This document shows, one piece after another, positions 17,180 through 25,775 of a stretch of 64,000 nt of DNA. A program made the position numbers and the translations under genes. The notes below the pieces were generated by a model, which saw nothing but the letters and a program-made list of their open reading frames with translations, did not search any database and was not told the origin of the DNA. Within the stretch, counting starts at the first letter, position 1. Each line of letters opens with the position of its first letter. The stretch comes from an uncultured Pelagibacteraceae bacterium (lineage in GTDB: Bacteria; Pseudomonadota; Alphaproteobacteria; Pelagibacterales; Pelagibacteraceae): assembly GCA_902578775.1 (NCBI GenBank), contig CACHEF010000002.1:150115-214114 (forward strand), given 5' to 3'.

Positions 17180-18526
17180 TTAATTTTTCTTAGTTTTTGC
17201 GTAATTAGTTATTCCTGTTCGTAATTTTTCAATAATTTCATCAATATGTTTTTTTTCACAGATAAACATTGGTGCTATAATTAAGCAATCACCAGTAGCT
17301 TTGAAATTTACTCCTGCATTGTAACAATGTTTGAAAGTAGCTAAACCTGCCTTACCTGGTCTTCCATCAGTTTTAATATCTATACCACCCATCATTCCAT
17401 AACCTCTTATGTTATCAACAACATCAATATCTTTAAGAGAAAATAGACCTTCTTGGAAATAAGGACCAAGTTCTTTTGCTCTGTTAAAAATATCTTCTTT
17501 TTCAAAAATATCTTGAACTGCTAATGCTGCTGCTACTGAAACCGGAATACCAGAGTAAGTATATCCATGAAATAATTCTATTGCACCTTTTGGAGAATTA
17601 TCCATAACAGCATCATAAATTTCCTCTTTACAGGCAACTACACCAAATGGAACGATTCCATTAGTTGTTGCTTTTGCCATTGTCATTATATCTGGTGTTA
17701 CACCAAACTCTTGAGCTCCAAAAGCTGAACCAGTTCTTCCCCAACCAGTAATAACTTCATCAAAAATTAAAAGTATTTTATGTTTGTCACATAATTCTCT
17801 TAGTCTTTGCAAATATCCAACTGGTGGTACTAGAGTTCCTGTTGAACCTGCAATAGGTTCTACAATACATGCTGCAATATTTTCAGATCCAAAATTAGTA
17901 CAAATTCTCTCTAAGTCATTAGCAATCTCAGCTCCTGTTTCGGGTTGACCTGAAATATATTTATGTTCATCTAGATGCGTATGTCTCATATGAACTACAC
18001 CTGGCATCAATACACTTGCATAAGCTTTAACATTATTAATCATACCACCTACTGACGTTGCTCCAATATTCATGCCATGGTAAGCACGTTCTCTTCCAAC
18101 AAATCTAAATCTTTGTCCTTCACCTCTTGCTTTATGATAGGCAATACTAATTTTAATTGCTGTCTCTACTGCCGTAGATCCACATATTGTATAAAAAATT
18201 TTATTTAAGTTTCCTGGTGTATGTTTTGAAATTCTTGTTGCTAATTCAAATGAACCACCAAAACCTTGTTGAAATGGCTGACAATAATCAAGAGTGTTTA
18301 ATTGATTTGTTATTGCCTCTATAATCTCTTTTCTTCCATGTCCTAATGGATTACAGAATAATCCTGAGCTGGCATCAATTTGTGTTTTGCCATGATGATT
18401 TTTTAAATAAACACCTTTTGCCTCAACAATTAATTTTGGATTTTCTTTAAAATCCTTATTAGATGTAAATGGCATCCAATGTTCATTAAGTGAATTAGGT
18501 ACTGATGTTCTTTTTTCTGAGCTCAT
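17180..18526 (-). CDS. Omega-amino acid:pyruvate aminotransferase; probable taurine or beta-alanine pyruvate aminotransferase
   Basis: A 448-residue class III PLP aminotransferase. SLNEHWMPFTSNKDF, the GSTAVETAIKIS segment, RAYHGMNIGATS, the PLP aspartate region IFDEVITGWGRTG and the lysine in MAKATTNG mark the fold. The sequence follows Pseudomonas beta-alanine:pyruvate aminotransferase closely along its length, from memory. With alanine dehydrogenase directly downstream and tauABC divergent, taurine to sulfoacetaldehyde with pyruvate as acceptor is the most likely reaction; beta-alanine or hypotaurine are alternatives, because this subfamily is not the classical Tpa. Confidence 0.88.
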   Translation of the reverse strand: MSSEKRTSVPNSLNEHWMPFTSNKDFKENPKLIVEAKGVYLKNHHGKTQIDASSGLFCNPLGHGRKEIIEAITNQLNTLDYCQPFQQGFGGSFELATRISKHTPGNLNKIFYTICGSTAVETAIKISIAYHKARGEGQRFRFVGRERAYHGMNIGATSVGGMINNVKAYASVLMPGVVHMRHTHLDEHKYISGQPETGAEIANDLERICTNFGSENIAACIVEPIAGSTGTLVPPVGYLQRLRELCDKHKILLIFDEVITGWGRTGSAFGAQEFGVTPDIMTMAKATTNGIVPFGVVACKEEIYDAVMDNSPKGAIELFHGYTYSGIPVSVAAALAVQDIFEKEDIFNRAKELGPYFQEGLFSLKDIDVVDNIRGYGMMGGIDIKTDGRPGKAGLATFKHCYNAGVNFKATGDCLIIAPMFICEKKHIDEIIEKLRTGITNYAKTKKN

Positions 18527-18706
18527 AAAAAATTATTTATTTTTAAAATTAAAATCTAAAATCTCTTTAGACTAAAAATAATACATTAACTACAACATTA
18601 TTGACACAACTATAGATTGTATAGTCTGCTTTTTTTGTTTTACTTCGGTGGAAAATTCAAATTAAATACGAGCAATTTATATATAAATAACAAACGGAGA
18701 GATTAA
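18527..18706. promoter_or_regulatory. Divergent aminotransferase / tauA control region
   Basis: A 180-base spacer between divergent starts, one of the longest in the window. On the plus strand a good Shine-Dalgarno core, ggagag at 18695-18700, lies 6 bases ahead of the tauA ATG. A TTGACA hexamer at 18601-18606 and TATAGT at 18620-18625 are present but only 13 bases apart. A T-run lies at 18630-18637. No TauR-type regulator gene is adjacent and no convincing inverted repeat was seen. Confidence 0.5.
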
Positions 18707-19648
18707 ATGAAAAAAATAGTTAGTTTTCTTTTAGGATGTTTCGTGGCTCTTAACTTAACTGTTAGCGCAGCTAATTCTGCTGCTAATGAAGTTAGAGTTG
18801 CTTACTTTCTAGAATGGCCAAGTCCAAATCTAGAAGACATGATTAAAAAGAATTATGCAAAAGCTTTAGGTGTCCCAGTTAAATGGACAAACTTCACTAA
18901 TGGTGGAGCAATGACTGATGCTATGTTAGCGGGAGATATTGATATTTCTTACTCTCAAGGATTAGTTCCATTTATTAATGCTGTAAAATCTAAAGCACCA
19001 ATTAAATTAGTTGATGTTGCTATGGAGTACGGAATGGGAGGAACAACTTGTGTTACTTCTAATGCTTCTGGAATTACAAAAGCAAATGGTTCTGAACTAG
19101 AAGGTAAAAAAGTTGCTGTTCCACTTGGAACAATGGCTGAGTACGTTTTTGATGAAAGTATGAAAGTAATCGGAGCTGACAGAAATAAAATGGATATCAT
19201 TCAAATGGACCCTGAAGAAGGTGCTGCTGCATTAGTAAGCGGTGATGTTGTAATGGCATGTTTATTTGGTGGTAATTCAATTAAAGCTGCTCTTGCAGTT
19301 GGAACAAAAGTATTAACCGTTCAAGAAGCTAGAGATGCGGGTATCTTGGGTATAGATATTACTTCAGTAACTACAAAGTTCATGAAAGAAAACCCAGGAA
19401 TGCTAAGAACTTTTGTAGAAGTTACTCATGAAGCTAATGCAAGATATCATGCGGGTAAACATGATGTAAATGCATTATCTAAAGCTTCTGAAATGAAAGT
19501 TGCAGACTTGAAAGAAACTTTAGCTGGAATGAAATTTTTAACTCCAGAAGAAACTAAAGAGTCAATGGAGAGCGGAAATCTTCATAAATTCCTAGAGGGT
19601 ATGGGTACACCTAGAGGAAATGTGGATACAAGTTTCTTACCTTTATAA
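18707..19648 (+). CDS. tauA: Taurine/sulfonate ABC transporter, periplasmic binding protein
   Basis: A 313-residue substrate-binding protein of the SsuA/TauA family. A signal peptide is clear (MKKIVSFLLGCFVALNL followed by VSAANSA). The mature start VRVAYFLEWPSPN, WTNFTNGGAMTDAMLAGDIDISYSQG and LEGKKVAVPLGT are typical of TauA-like proteins. It would capture taurine in the periplasm and deliver it to TauBC. Codons are more G/C-rich than in neighbouring sugar genes, as expected for an abundant binding protein. A strong hairpin terminator follows it, which would let tauA mRNA exceed tauBC mRNA. Confidence 0.92.
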   Translation: MKKIVSFLLGCFVALNLTVSAANSAANEVRVAYFLEWPSPNLEDMIKKNYAKALGVPVKWTNFTNGGAMTDAMLAGDIDISYSQGLVPFINAVKSKAPIKLVDVAMEYGMGGTTCVTSNASGITKANGSELEGKKVAVPLGTMAEYVFDESMKVIGADRNKMDIIQMDPEEGAAALVSGDVVMACLFGGNSIKAALAVGTKVLTVQEARDAGILGIDITSVTTKFMKENPGMLRTFVEVTHEANARYHAGKHDVNALSKASEMKVADLKETLAGMKFLTPEETKESMESGNLHKFLEGMGTPRGNVDTSFLPL

Positions 19649-19671
19649 AATAAAGGTAAACTAGATTTAAG

Positions 19672-19708
19672 TAGGCGCCAATTTAATAAAATTGGTGCCT
19701 ATTTTTTT
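19672..19708 (+). terminator. Intrinsic terminator/attenuator between tauA and tauB
   Basis: A 13-bp inverted repeat (19672-19684 with 19689-19701; one G-U pair at 19677/19696) has a 4-base loop aata and is followed by seven T at 19702-19708. The stem contains aggcgccaattt on the left and aaattggtgcct on the right. This is the best terminator in the window. It lies inside the tauABC operon, 24 bases after the tauA stop and 28 bases before tauB, so it is probably a partial terminator giving excess binding protein. Confidence 0.9.
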
Positions 19709-19736
19709 AAAAGAAATTCAATTATAAAATTATTTT

Positions 19737-20534
19737 ATGAGTGATTTAGTTTCTCAAAATCTAAATATGATTTTTAAAACTCCAAAAGGAGAAACTGTTC
19801 ATGCATTAAAAGACTTAAATTTCACACTAAAAAAGGGAGAGCTATTAACAGTTCTAGGACCTTCGGGATGTGGAAAAACTACTTTGTTAAACATAACCGC
19901 GGGATTTATCAGACCAACTTCTGGAAGCATCACTTTAAATAATAATGAAATTGATGGACCAGGTGTTGAAAGAGGTATGGTTTTTCAACAAGGTGCTTTA
20001 TTTGAGTGGTTAACAGTGGCAGAAAATGTGAATTTTGGATTAAGAATGAAAAAAAAAGATCCAGAAGAAACTCAAAGAAAAGTTGATGAATGGTTAGAAA
20101 TAGTTGGATTAAAAGGTTTTGGAAATACTCCAACTTATCAGTTATCTGGTGGTATGCAGCAAAGAGTTGCTCTTGCAAGATGTCTTATAAATGATCCAGA
20201 TCTAATTTTAATGGATGAACCGTTAGGAGCTCTTGATGCATTAACAAGAGAAAAAATGCAGTCTTTAGTTTTAAAAATTTGGAAAGAAACGGGAAAAACA
20301 ATTATTTTGATCACTCACTCTGTTGAGGAAGCTTTGTTACTTGGTGAAAGGTTATATGTAATGGCTCCTAGACCAGGCCGAATACATAAAGAATACAATC
20401 TTCCTTTTGCTTCAATGGGGCTCAAAGAAGATTTAAGAGAAATAAAAAAAAACAAAGATTTTTCTGCTAAACGAGAAGAAATATTAGAAATGATATGGAA
20501 TATGGAGGAGGAAATTATGGGGAAAGAAATCTAA
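19737..20534 (+). CDS. tauB: Taurine/sulfonate ABC transporter ATP-binding protein
   Basis: A 265-residue ABC ATPase. Walker A GPSGCGKTT is at residues 41-49, the signature LSGGMQQRVALAR and Walker B LILMDEPLGALD follow, and THSVEEALLLGERL is the switch histidine region typical of nitrate/sulfonate/taurine importers. It couples ATP hydrolysis to TauC. Its stop directly abuts the tauC start. Confidence 0.93.
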   Translation: MSDLVSQNLNMIFKTPKGETVHALKDLNFTLKKGELLTVLGPSGCGKTTLLNITAGFIRPTSGSITLNNNEIDGPGVERGMVFQQGALFEWLTVAENVNFGLRMKKKDPEETQRKVDEWLEIVGLKGFGNTPTYQLSGGMQQRVALARCLINDPDLILMDEPLGALDALTREKMQSLVLKIWKETGKTIILITHSVEEALLLGERLYVMAPRPGRIHKEYNLPFASMGLKEDLREIKKNKDFSAKREEILEMIWNMEEEIMGKEI

Positions 20535-22460
20535 ATGCTTACCCAGATAGTAACTTTCTTGATATTATTTTCTATTATCGGATGCATTCTTTACGGAAGA
20601 AGATTAATTAAAACAGAAAAAGTTGATGCCGTTTTTGGTAACCCTGAAAGAGCGTTAGGTGGTACACACTGGGTAATTGTTGGAAGTAGTTTTATTCTTT
20701 TAATATGGCTTTATTATTCATGGGATATTGCTAAAGGATTTTATCCTCAATCTGCTAATGAACTTTGCCAAGTGGGTAAAGTTAATGACTCTCTGCTTGG
20801 GCTAAAATATCAATTTCCTATTGATGAAAGAGAATTAAAAAGTACTTCACAAATTAAAAAAGAAAATAAAAATCTAAAGTTAATTTCAGTAGAGATACAG
20901 AACTCTGATAAGCTTAATGATCAACAAAAAATGGTACTTGATAGATTTATTGATAAAACCAATCAATTAATTCCATTATTAACTAACGAAGATTTGCTTG
21001 AGAATGCAACTAAACAAAAAATAATCAATTTAACAGGTAAAATTAATCTTTTAACTGAAAATTTTCAAAAACCAGATTATCCATTAGAGACTGAACAAGA
21101 ACTAAACGAAAGACTAAGAGCTGTTGAGGAGGAAGGTGGTTGGGGTATTACAAAAGTAAATGCTGGATCAGGATCTATAGAAAATACATTAGAAGTTCCT
21201 CTAATCCCAGCAACTAATAGAGGTTTAAAATTTCATGCAGCAGCTCAGGAATTAAATTTAATAAGTGATGAATTTTTTAAATTACGAAACCATAATCCAC
21301 AATTTAAAAACAAGATAAAAGAAATAAAAGATCAAATTAAAGCTTACAGAAAAGATTTAGATGATAATGAGGAAGTTGCATCTGAATATGCAAAGAATAT
21401 TTTAAAGATTGCTAGAAGAATAGAATTTGCAAGTATATATCCACCCGATGCATTAGATAAAATGCAGAGTGCAATTGTTAAATTTGATAATGCACAACTC
21501 AAGGCTCAAGGTGGGTTAAGGTTCATAGATATTTTTTTATTTCCTGCAGGAACAATTGTTGCCAGTGGATCAAATTGCTCAGAACAAGGCTCAGGTAGGT
21601 GGCTTCCTAAACCATCTGATACTTTTAATAAATTTGTCTTAATGTCAAAACCAAGTGTTGGATATAAAGATGTTCCTCTTTTATGGATAAAAATGGTTGA
21701 TGTCAGTAATGTAGTTGGTTTTATTATACCTGATTGGATAGCTGACATTTTGCCAGGTGAATATCCTGTTCATAATAAAGATGGAATAGTAAAACAAAAT
21801 TTTAAAGGTACAGTGCTTAAAATTGCTACAGGTGATTTTAGACTATTAAAAGTACCTGTTCCTCATGGACATATATGGGACTCATTTTTAAGAGTCTTCT
21901 TAGGCTTAGTTTTTGGAATACTTATAGGTGTTCCGTTAGGATTATTTATGGGGTTAAATAGATTTGCAAAAGGTTTTTTTGATCCACTTATTGAGTTATA
22001 CCGACCAGTTCCTCCATTGGCTTGGGCGCCACTAATTATTTCTGTTCTTGGAATTGATAACACTGGTAAAGTTTTCTTATTATTTATGGTCTCTCTTTCA
22101 ATAATGATAATATCTGCTAGAGCTGGTGCTTCAGGTACACAACTTTCAAAAATTCATGCAGCTCATTCATTAGGTGCTTCTAAAAAACAAATACTCAGAT
22201 ATGTAATTTTTCCTAATTCTTTACCAGAAATCCTTACAGGTATAAGAGTAGCTGTAGGTATGTGTTGGGGAACTTTAGTAGCAGCAGAATTTTTAGCTGG
22301 AACAACTGGTATTGGGTTTGTAGAAAATGTTGCAAAAAAATATTTTCAATATGAAGTAATTTGGATCACGATTTTTATCATGGGGATGCTTGGTTTGTTA
22401 TTTGATATAACTTTAAGAAAACTTATAGATAAATACATTCCATGGCGTGGAAAAGGTTAG
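20535..22460 (+). CDS. tauC: Taurine/sulfonate ABC permease with large N-terminal extension
   Basis: A 641-residue protein, whereas ordinary TauC/SsuC permeases have about 250-280. The permease domain is the last 200 residues (about 446-641): HIWDSFLRVFLGLVFG starts it, YRPVPPLAWAPL follows, and the EAA loop HAAHSLGASKKQILRYVIFPNSL contacts the ATPase. The first 445 residues hold two hydrophobic segments (about 3-20 and 46-62), a charged, probably helical stretch (100-330) and a further hydrophobic segment near 390-405. The frame has no interruption and no better internal start was found, so the extension seems genuine. It could be a fixed periplasmic or sensory module; its function is unknown. 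Confidence 0.9.
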   Translation: MLTQIVTFLILFSIIGCILYGRRLIKTEKVDAVFGNPERALGGTHWVIVGSSFILLIWLYYSWDIAKGFYPQSANELCQVGKVNDSLLGLKYQFPIDERELKSTSQIKKENKNLKLISVEIQNSDKLNDQQKMVLDRFIDKTNQLIPLLTNEDLLENATKQKIINLTGKINLLTENFQKPDYPLETEQELNERLRAVEEEGGWGITKVNAGSGSIENTLEVPLIPATNRGLKFHAAAQELNLISDEFFKLRNHNPQFKNKIKEIKDQIKAYRKDLDDNEEVASEYAKNILKIARRIEFASIYPPDALDKMQSAIVKFDNAQLKAQGGLRFIDIFLFPAGTIVASGSNCSEQGSGRWLPKPSDTFNKFVLMSKPSVGYKDVPLLWIKMVDVSNVVGFIIPDWIADILPGEYPVHNKDGIVKQNFKGTVLKIATGDFRLLKVPVPHGHIWDSFLRVFLGLVFGILIGVPLGLFMGLNRFAKGFFDPLIELYRPVPPLAWAPLIISVLGIDNTGKVFLLFMVSLSIMIISARAGASGTQLSKIHAAHSLGASKKQILRYVIFPNSLPEILTGIRVAVGMCWGTLVAAEFLAGTTGIGFVENVAKKYFQYEVIWITIFIMGMLGLLFDITLRKLIDKYIPWRGKG

Positions 22461-22507
22461 TGTAATATAATAGTTGTATATTTTAAAATATTAAAAAAAG
22501 TAATAAA

Positions 22508-23779
22508 GTGTTTAATTATTTCAATAAAGACTTAAATAAAATTTTTATATCAATAATATTTTTCCTATTAACTATTTTCATAATTAATAATGAATTAGTA
22601 AGTAAAATTATTTGGTGGTTTCCAGATTTATTTGGTGATTATAAATTGCCAATTAAATGGTTAGAATGTACCAATTTAGGCTTTAATTATTATGAAAATA
22701 AAGATGAATTTATTGGATGCTCAAAGAGAGGCTTTCTTTACGGGAAAATTTTCTTAGAAATACCCTATACTCAAAAATTAAATTTATTTTATAATAATAT
22801 TTTACCATATATTTTAATTTATTTGTCAATCTATCTCATAATTAAAATATTTAATATTCAAAACCTTACAAGTTTGGCTATTTTAACATTAGTGGTATTT
22901 AATCCTTCTACTTTTTTTATATTTTCAAGTCTAAACATAGATGTTTTAATTTTTATATTATTAATTTTTACATCATTAAATCGATTATATTTTATAAATT
23001 GGTTTTTATATTTTTTTTTAACATTTGTTAAAATTTATCCAGTAATTTTATTTTTAAATATATTTTTTGAAAATCATAAAAGAAGTATAGGGCGTATTTT
23101 TACTATTTTTTTTATAATGTTTTTGATATCTTTATCATATCTATATTTTAACTTTTCTGAATATGTCTACATGTTAAATAACCTTAGTGGTGCTAAAGCA
23201 GGTTATCATTATTTATTCTCTTTAAATTCTTTTGCAAAAATTGGAAAATATTTATTTAGTTTAAATTATATCTTCTTGTTATTTGTTACTTATTCAATAT
23301 TTTTTTATCTTGTTGCAAGAACATTTAAGAAAATAAGTTTCAACTTCAATGAAATTAGTGATCAAAATATATTTTTTAATAGTTCAGAATTTAAATTATT
23401 TATAATATCCTCTTATCTATCAATAACCTGCTACATTTTTTTCTCAAACTTTTTTCATAGGGAAATTTTTCTGATTGGAACGTTTCCTTTAATTCTAAAG
23501 CTTGACGAAATTTTTAAAAAATTCCCTGTTAGATTAATTATAAATTTATATTTAATAAAACTAATATATTCTTATTTTTATTCATATTTTAATGTAAATG
23601 ATGGTATTCAACATATTGATGGAGAACGAGTTTTTTCAAGTTTATTCATTATTATAATAACTATTAAAAGTATAATTGATTATATGCTAATGATTTTAAT
23701 TTCTGCATTATCGTTATATTATACAAATAGATATTTTAATGATTTCAAAAAAAAATTTTTAATTTTTAAACAAACTTAA
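22508..23779 (+). CDS. Polytopic membrane glycosyltransferase-like protein (GT87/DUF2029-type)
   Basis: A 423-residue protein with about ten hydrophobic helices, very rich in Phe, Ile, Leu and Tyr. The layout (large periplasmic loop after helix 1, repeated aromatic helices, FVKIYPVILFLNIFFENHKR) resembles polyprenyl-phosphate-mannose-dependent GT-C enzymes of family GT87, in which xxKxxPxL segments recur. The start is GTG at 22508; no ATG lies near and the ribosome-binding site is poor. It opens the second glycan cluster, ahead of the ThDP enzyme. The GT87 assignment is tentative. Confidence 0.7.
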   Translation: MFNYFNKDLNKIFISIIFFLLTIFIINNELVSKIIWWFPDLFGDYKLPIKWLECTNLGFNYYENKDEFIGCSKRGFLYGKIFLEIPYTQKLNLFYNNILPYILIYLSIYLIIKIFNIQNLTSLAILTLVVFNPSTFFIFSSLNIDVLIFILLIFTSLNRLYFINWFLYFFLTFVKIYPVILFLNIFFENHKRSIGRIFTIFFIMFLISLSYLYFNFSEYVYMLNNLSGAKAGYHYLFSLNSFAKIGKYLFSLNYIFLLFVTYSIFFYLVARTFKKISFNFNEISDQNIFFNSSEFKLFIISSYLSITCYIFFSNFFHREIFLIGTFPLILKLDEIFKKFPVRLIINLYLIKLIYSYFYSYFNVNDGIQHIDGERVFSSLFIIIITIKSIIDYMLMILISALSLYYTNRYFNDFKKKFLIFKQT

Positions 23780-23927
23780 TATCTTAAATATTTGGAGTAT
23801 GATTAATATTGATAAAAACATTAAAAACCTCGATATATCTATTATTACAGATGTTGTTTTTTATAATAAAAACTTTATTAAGATATGAAATATTGAATAG
23901 GTTTAAAAAATTTACTTTAAAGCTTTA

Positions 23928-25715
23928 ATGAAACTTTCTGATTATACACTTAAATTTCTCCAGAAGAAAAAAGTTAAAGATGTTTTTTTAATTAATGGCG
24001 GAGCGATTTCTTTCATGATAGATGCGTTTTCTAGAAATAAAAAAATTAATTATATTTCTGTAGCTCATGAACAAAGTGCAGCAATGATGGCTGATGCATA
24101 TTCAAGAATGGGCCCAAATTTTTCTTGCACAATGGTAACTTCTGGGCCTGGCGCAACAAATTTAATCACAGGAATTGCTTGTTCTTATTTTGACTCAATT
24201 CCTGCTTTGCATATCTGCGGTCAAGTAAACACATTTGAGCAAAAAGATGCATCGACTAGTACAAAAAAAGTTAGACAGATAGGATTTCAAGAAACTGAAA
24301 TAGTGGAAATTGCAAGACCAATTACAAAATATAGTTATAAATTAAAAAGCCCTTATGAAATTAGATATGTTTTAGAAAAAGCATATCATATTGCTACATC
24401 TGGCAGACCTGGCCCTGTATTAATTGATATTCCATTAAACTTTCAAAATTTTAATATTAATGAAAATAAACTTAAGTCTTTTAAACCTAAAAAAGAAATA
24501 AGTAAAAACAATTATAAAAAAATTACAAAAAAAATTGAATTCCTTTTTAAAAATTCAAAGAGACCAGTTGTGGTTCTTGGTGGTGGTATAAAATATGCTA
24601 AGGCTGAAAATATATTAAACAAATTTTTGAAAAAAATAAAAATACCAATCTTAACGACTTGGAGTGGCACTGATTTAATTGATCACAATAATAAAAATTA
24701 TATTGGAAATATTGGTGTGTATGGCTCAAGATGTGCAAATTTTAGTGTGCAAAATTCTGATTTAGTTTTTTGCTTAGGTACTCGACTAGACACAAGAACT
24801 ACTGGAGGAGTGCCTAGAACTTTTGCAAGAAATGCTAAAAAAATAGTTGTAGATATTGACAAACATGAATTGAATAAAAAAAGAGGATTAAAAATTGATT
24901 TAAAAATCAATTCAGATGTAAAGATTTTCCTAAATAATTTTGTCAAACATAGTAATAAATACTCTGCAAAAAATGAATGGTTTAATAGAAATTTTTTATG
25001 GAAAGAAAAATTTCCAATAATTCAAAAAAAATATTTCAACGAAAAAAAATTTGTTAATCCATATGTGCTCATGGATAAACTATCAAAATTTACTAATAAA
25101 GATGAAATTATTATTGCTGACGATGGTGCTCATCTTAGCTGGGCCCTTCAAGCATATAAAGTTAAATATAATCAAAAACTATTCTCAGCATTTGGAAATT
25201 CACCAATGGGATATTCATTACCTGCCAGTATTGGTGCATCTATCGCAAAAAATAAAAAAAGAATTATATGCATCGATGGTGATGGAAGTATTCAAATCAA
25301 CTTACAAGAACTTCACACAATAGATAAACTGAAGCTACCCATTAAAATCTTGATTCTTAATAATGATGGTTTTGGTATTATAAAACAGTTTCAAGATCTT
25401 TATTTAGGTGGAAGATATGAAGCAGCTGGGAAAGGTGTAACGAATCCAGATTTTAAAAAAGTATCAGCAGCATTTAATATTAATTATAATGTCATCAAGA
25501 ATCACAAAAACTTAAACAAACTAGCTAAAATCATTAGATCAAAAAGGGCTGAAATTATTGAAATTAAGATAAAGCCCAACCAGAAAATAATTCCAAAACT
25601 ACAGTTTGGAAATCCAATTGAGGATCTATTTCCCCTACTGCCTAGAAAAGAATTTTTGTCCAATATGATTGTTCCAACAATTAAAAAAAAGTCTAAAATT
25701 ATAGAGATAAACTAA
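23928..25715 (+). CDS. ThDP-dependent acetolactate-synthase-like enzyme in a CDP-sugar cluster (YerE-like candidate)
   Basis: A 595-residue ThDP enzyme of the acetohydroxyacid-synthase fold. The catalytic glutamate E48 is in VAHEQSAAMMADAYSR, TSGPGATNLITGI follows, and the ThDP-Mg motif runs from GDG (451-453) to NN (478-479). It differs from housekeeping IlvB in its Lys-rich sequence, its C-terminal tail (KFGN-like region, then a basic end) and its location among CDP-glucose genes with no ilvN partner. In yersiniose biosynthesis a ThDP flavoenzyme (YerE) transfers a two-carbon unit from pyruvate to a CDP-4-keto-3,6-dideoxy sugar; that role would fit rfbF, rfbG and the RfbH-like gene nearby. 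It is not sulfoacetaldehyde acetyltransferase by motif. The branching role is inference; another acyloin-forming reaction is possible. Confidence 0.8.
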   Translation: MKLSDYTLKFLQKKKVKDVFLINGGAISFMIDAFSRNKKINYISVAHEQSAAMMADAYSRMGPNFSCTMVTSGPGATNLITGIACSYFDSIPALHICGQVNTFEQKDASTSTKKVRQIGFQETEIVEIARPITKYSYKLKSPYEIRYVLEKAYHIATSGRPGPVLIDIPLNFQNFNINENKLKSFKPKKEISKNNYKKITKKIEFLFKNSKRPVVVLGGGIKYAKAENILNKFLKKIKIPILTTWSGTDLIDHNNKNYIGNIGVYGSRCANFSVQNSDLVFCLGTRLDTRTTGGVPRTFARNAKKIVVDIDKHELNKKRGLKIDLKINSDVKIFLNNFVKHSNKYSAKNEWFNRNFLWKEKFPIIQKKYFNEKKFVNPYVLMDKLSKFTNKDEIIIADDGAHLSWALQAYKVKYNQKLFSAFGNSPMGYSLPASIGASIAKNKKRIICIDGDGSIQINLQELHTIDKLKLPIKILILNNDGFGIIKQFQDLYLGGRYEAAGKGVTNPDFKKVSAAFNINYNVIKNHKNLNKLAKIIRSKRAEIIEIKIKPNQKIIPKLQFGNPIEDLFPLLPRKEFLSNMIVPTIKKKSKIIEIN

Positions 25716-25775
25716 TATTTATATTTATTTTATTTTTTTCAAAATCATAATATATAAATTAATTTAAATATTTTA

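Noticed and set aside
18601..18625. TTGACA and TATAGT hexamers upstream of tauA
   Set aside because: The 13-base spacing is too short for a standard sigma-70 promoter, so no promoter was called at a definite place.
23799..23888. A 29-codon frame starting MINIDKN between the GT87-like and ThDP genes
   Set aside because: It has ggag only one base before the ATG, no recognisable domain and A/T-driven composition. It may be a gene remnant but cannot be supported.
23928..25715. Sulfoacetaldehyde acetyltransferase (xsc) as identity of the ThDP enzyme, given the nearby taurine genes
   Set aside because: The motifs after GDG...NN and the N-terminal region do not follow Xsc; they follow acetolactate synthase, and the gene lies in the CDP-sugar cluster.
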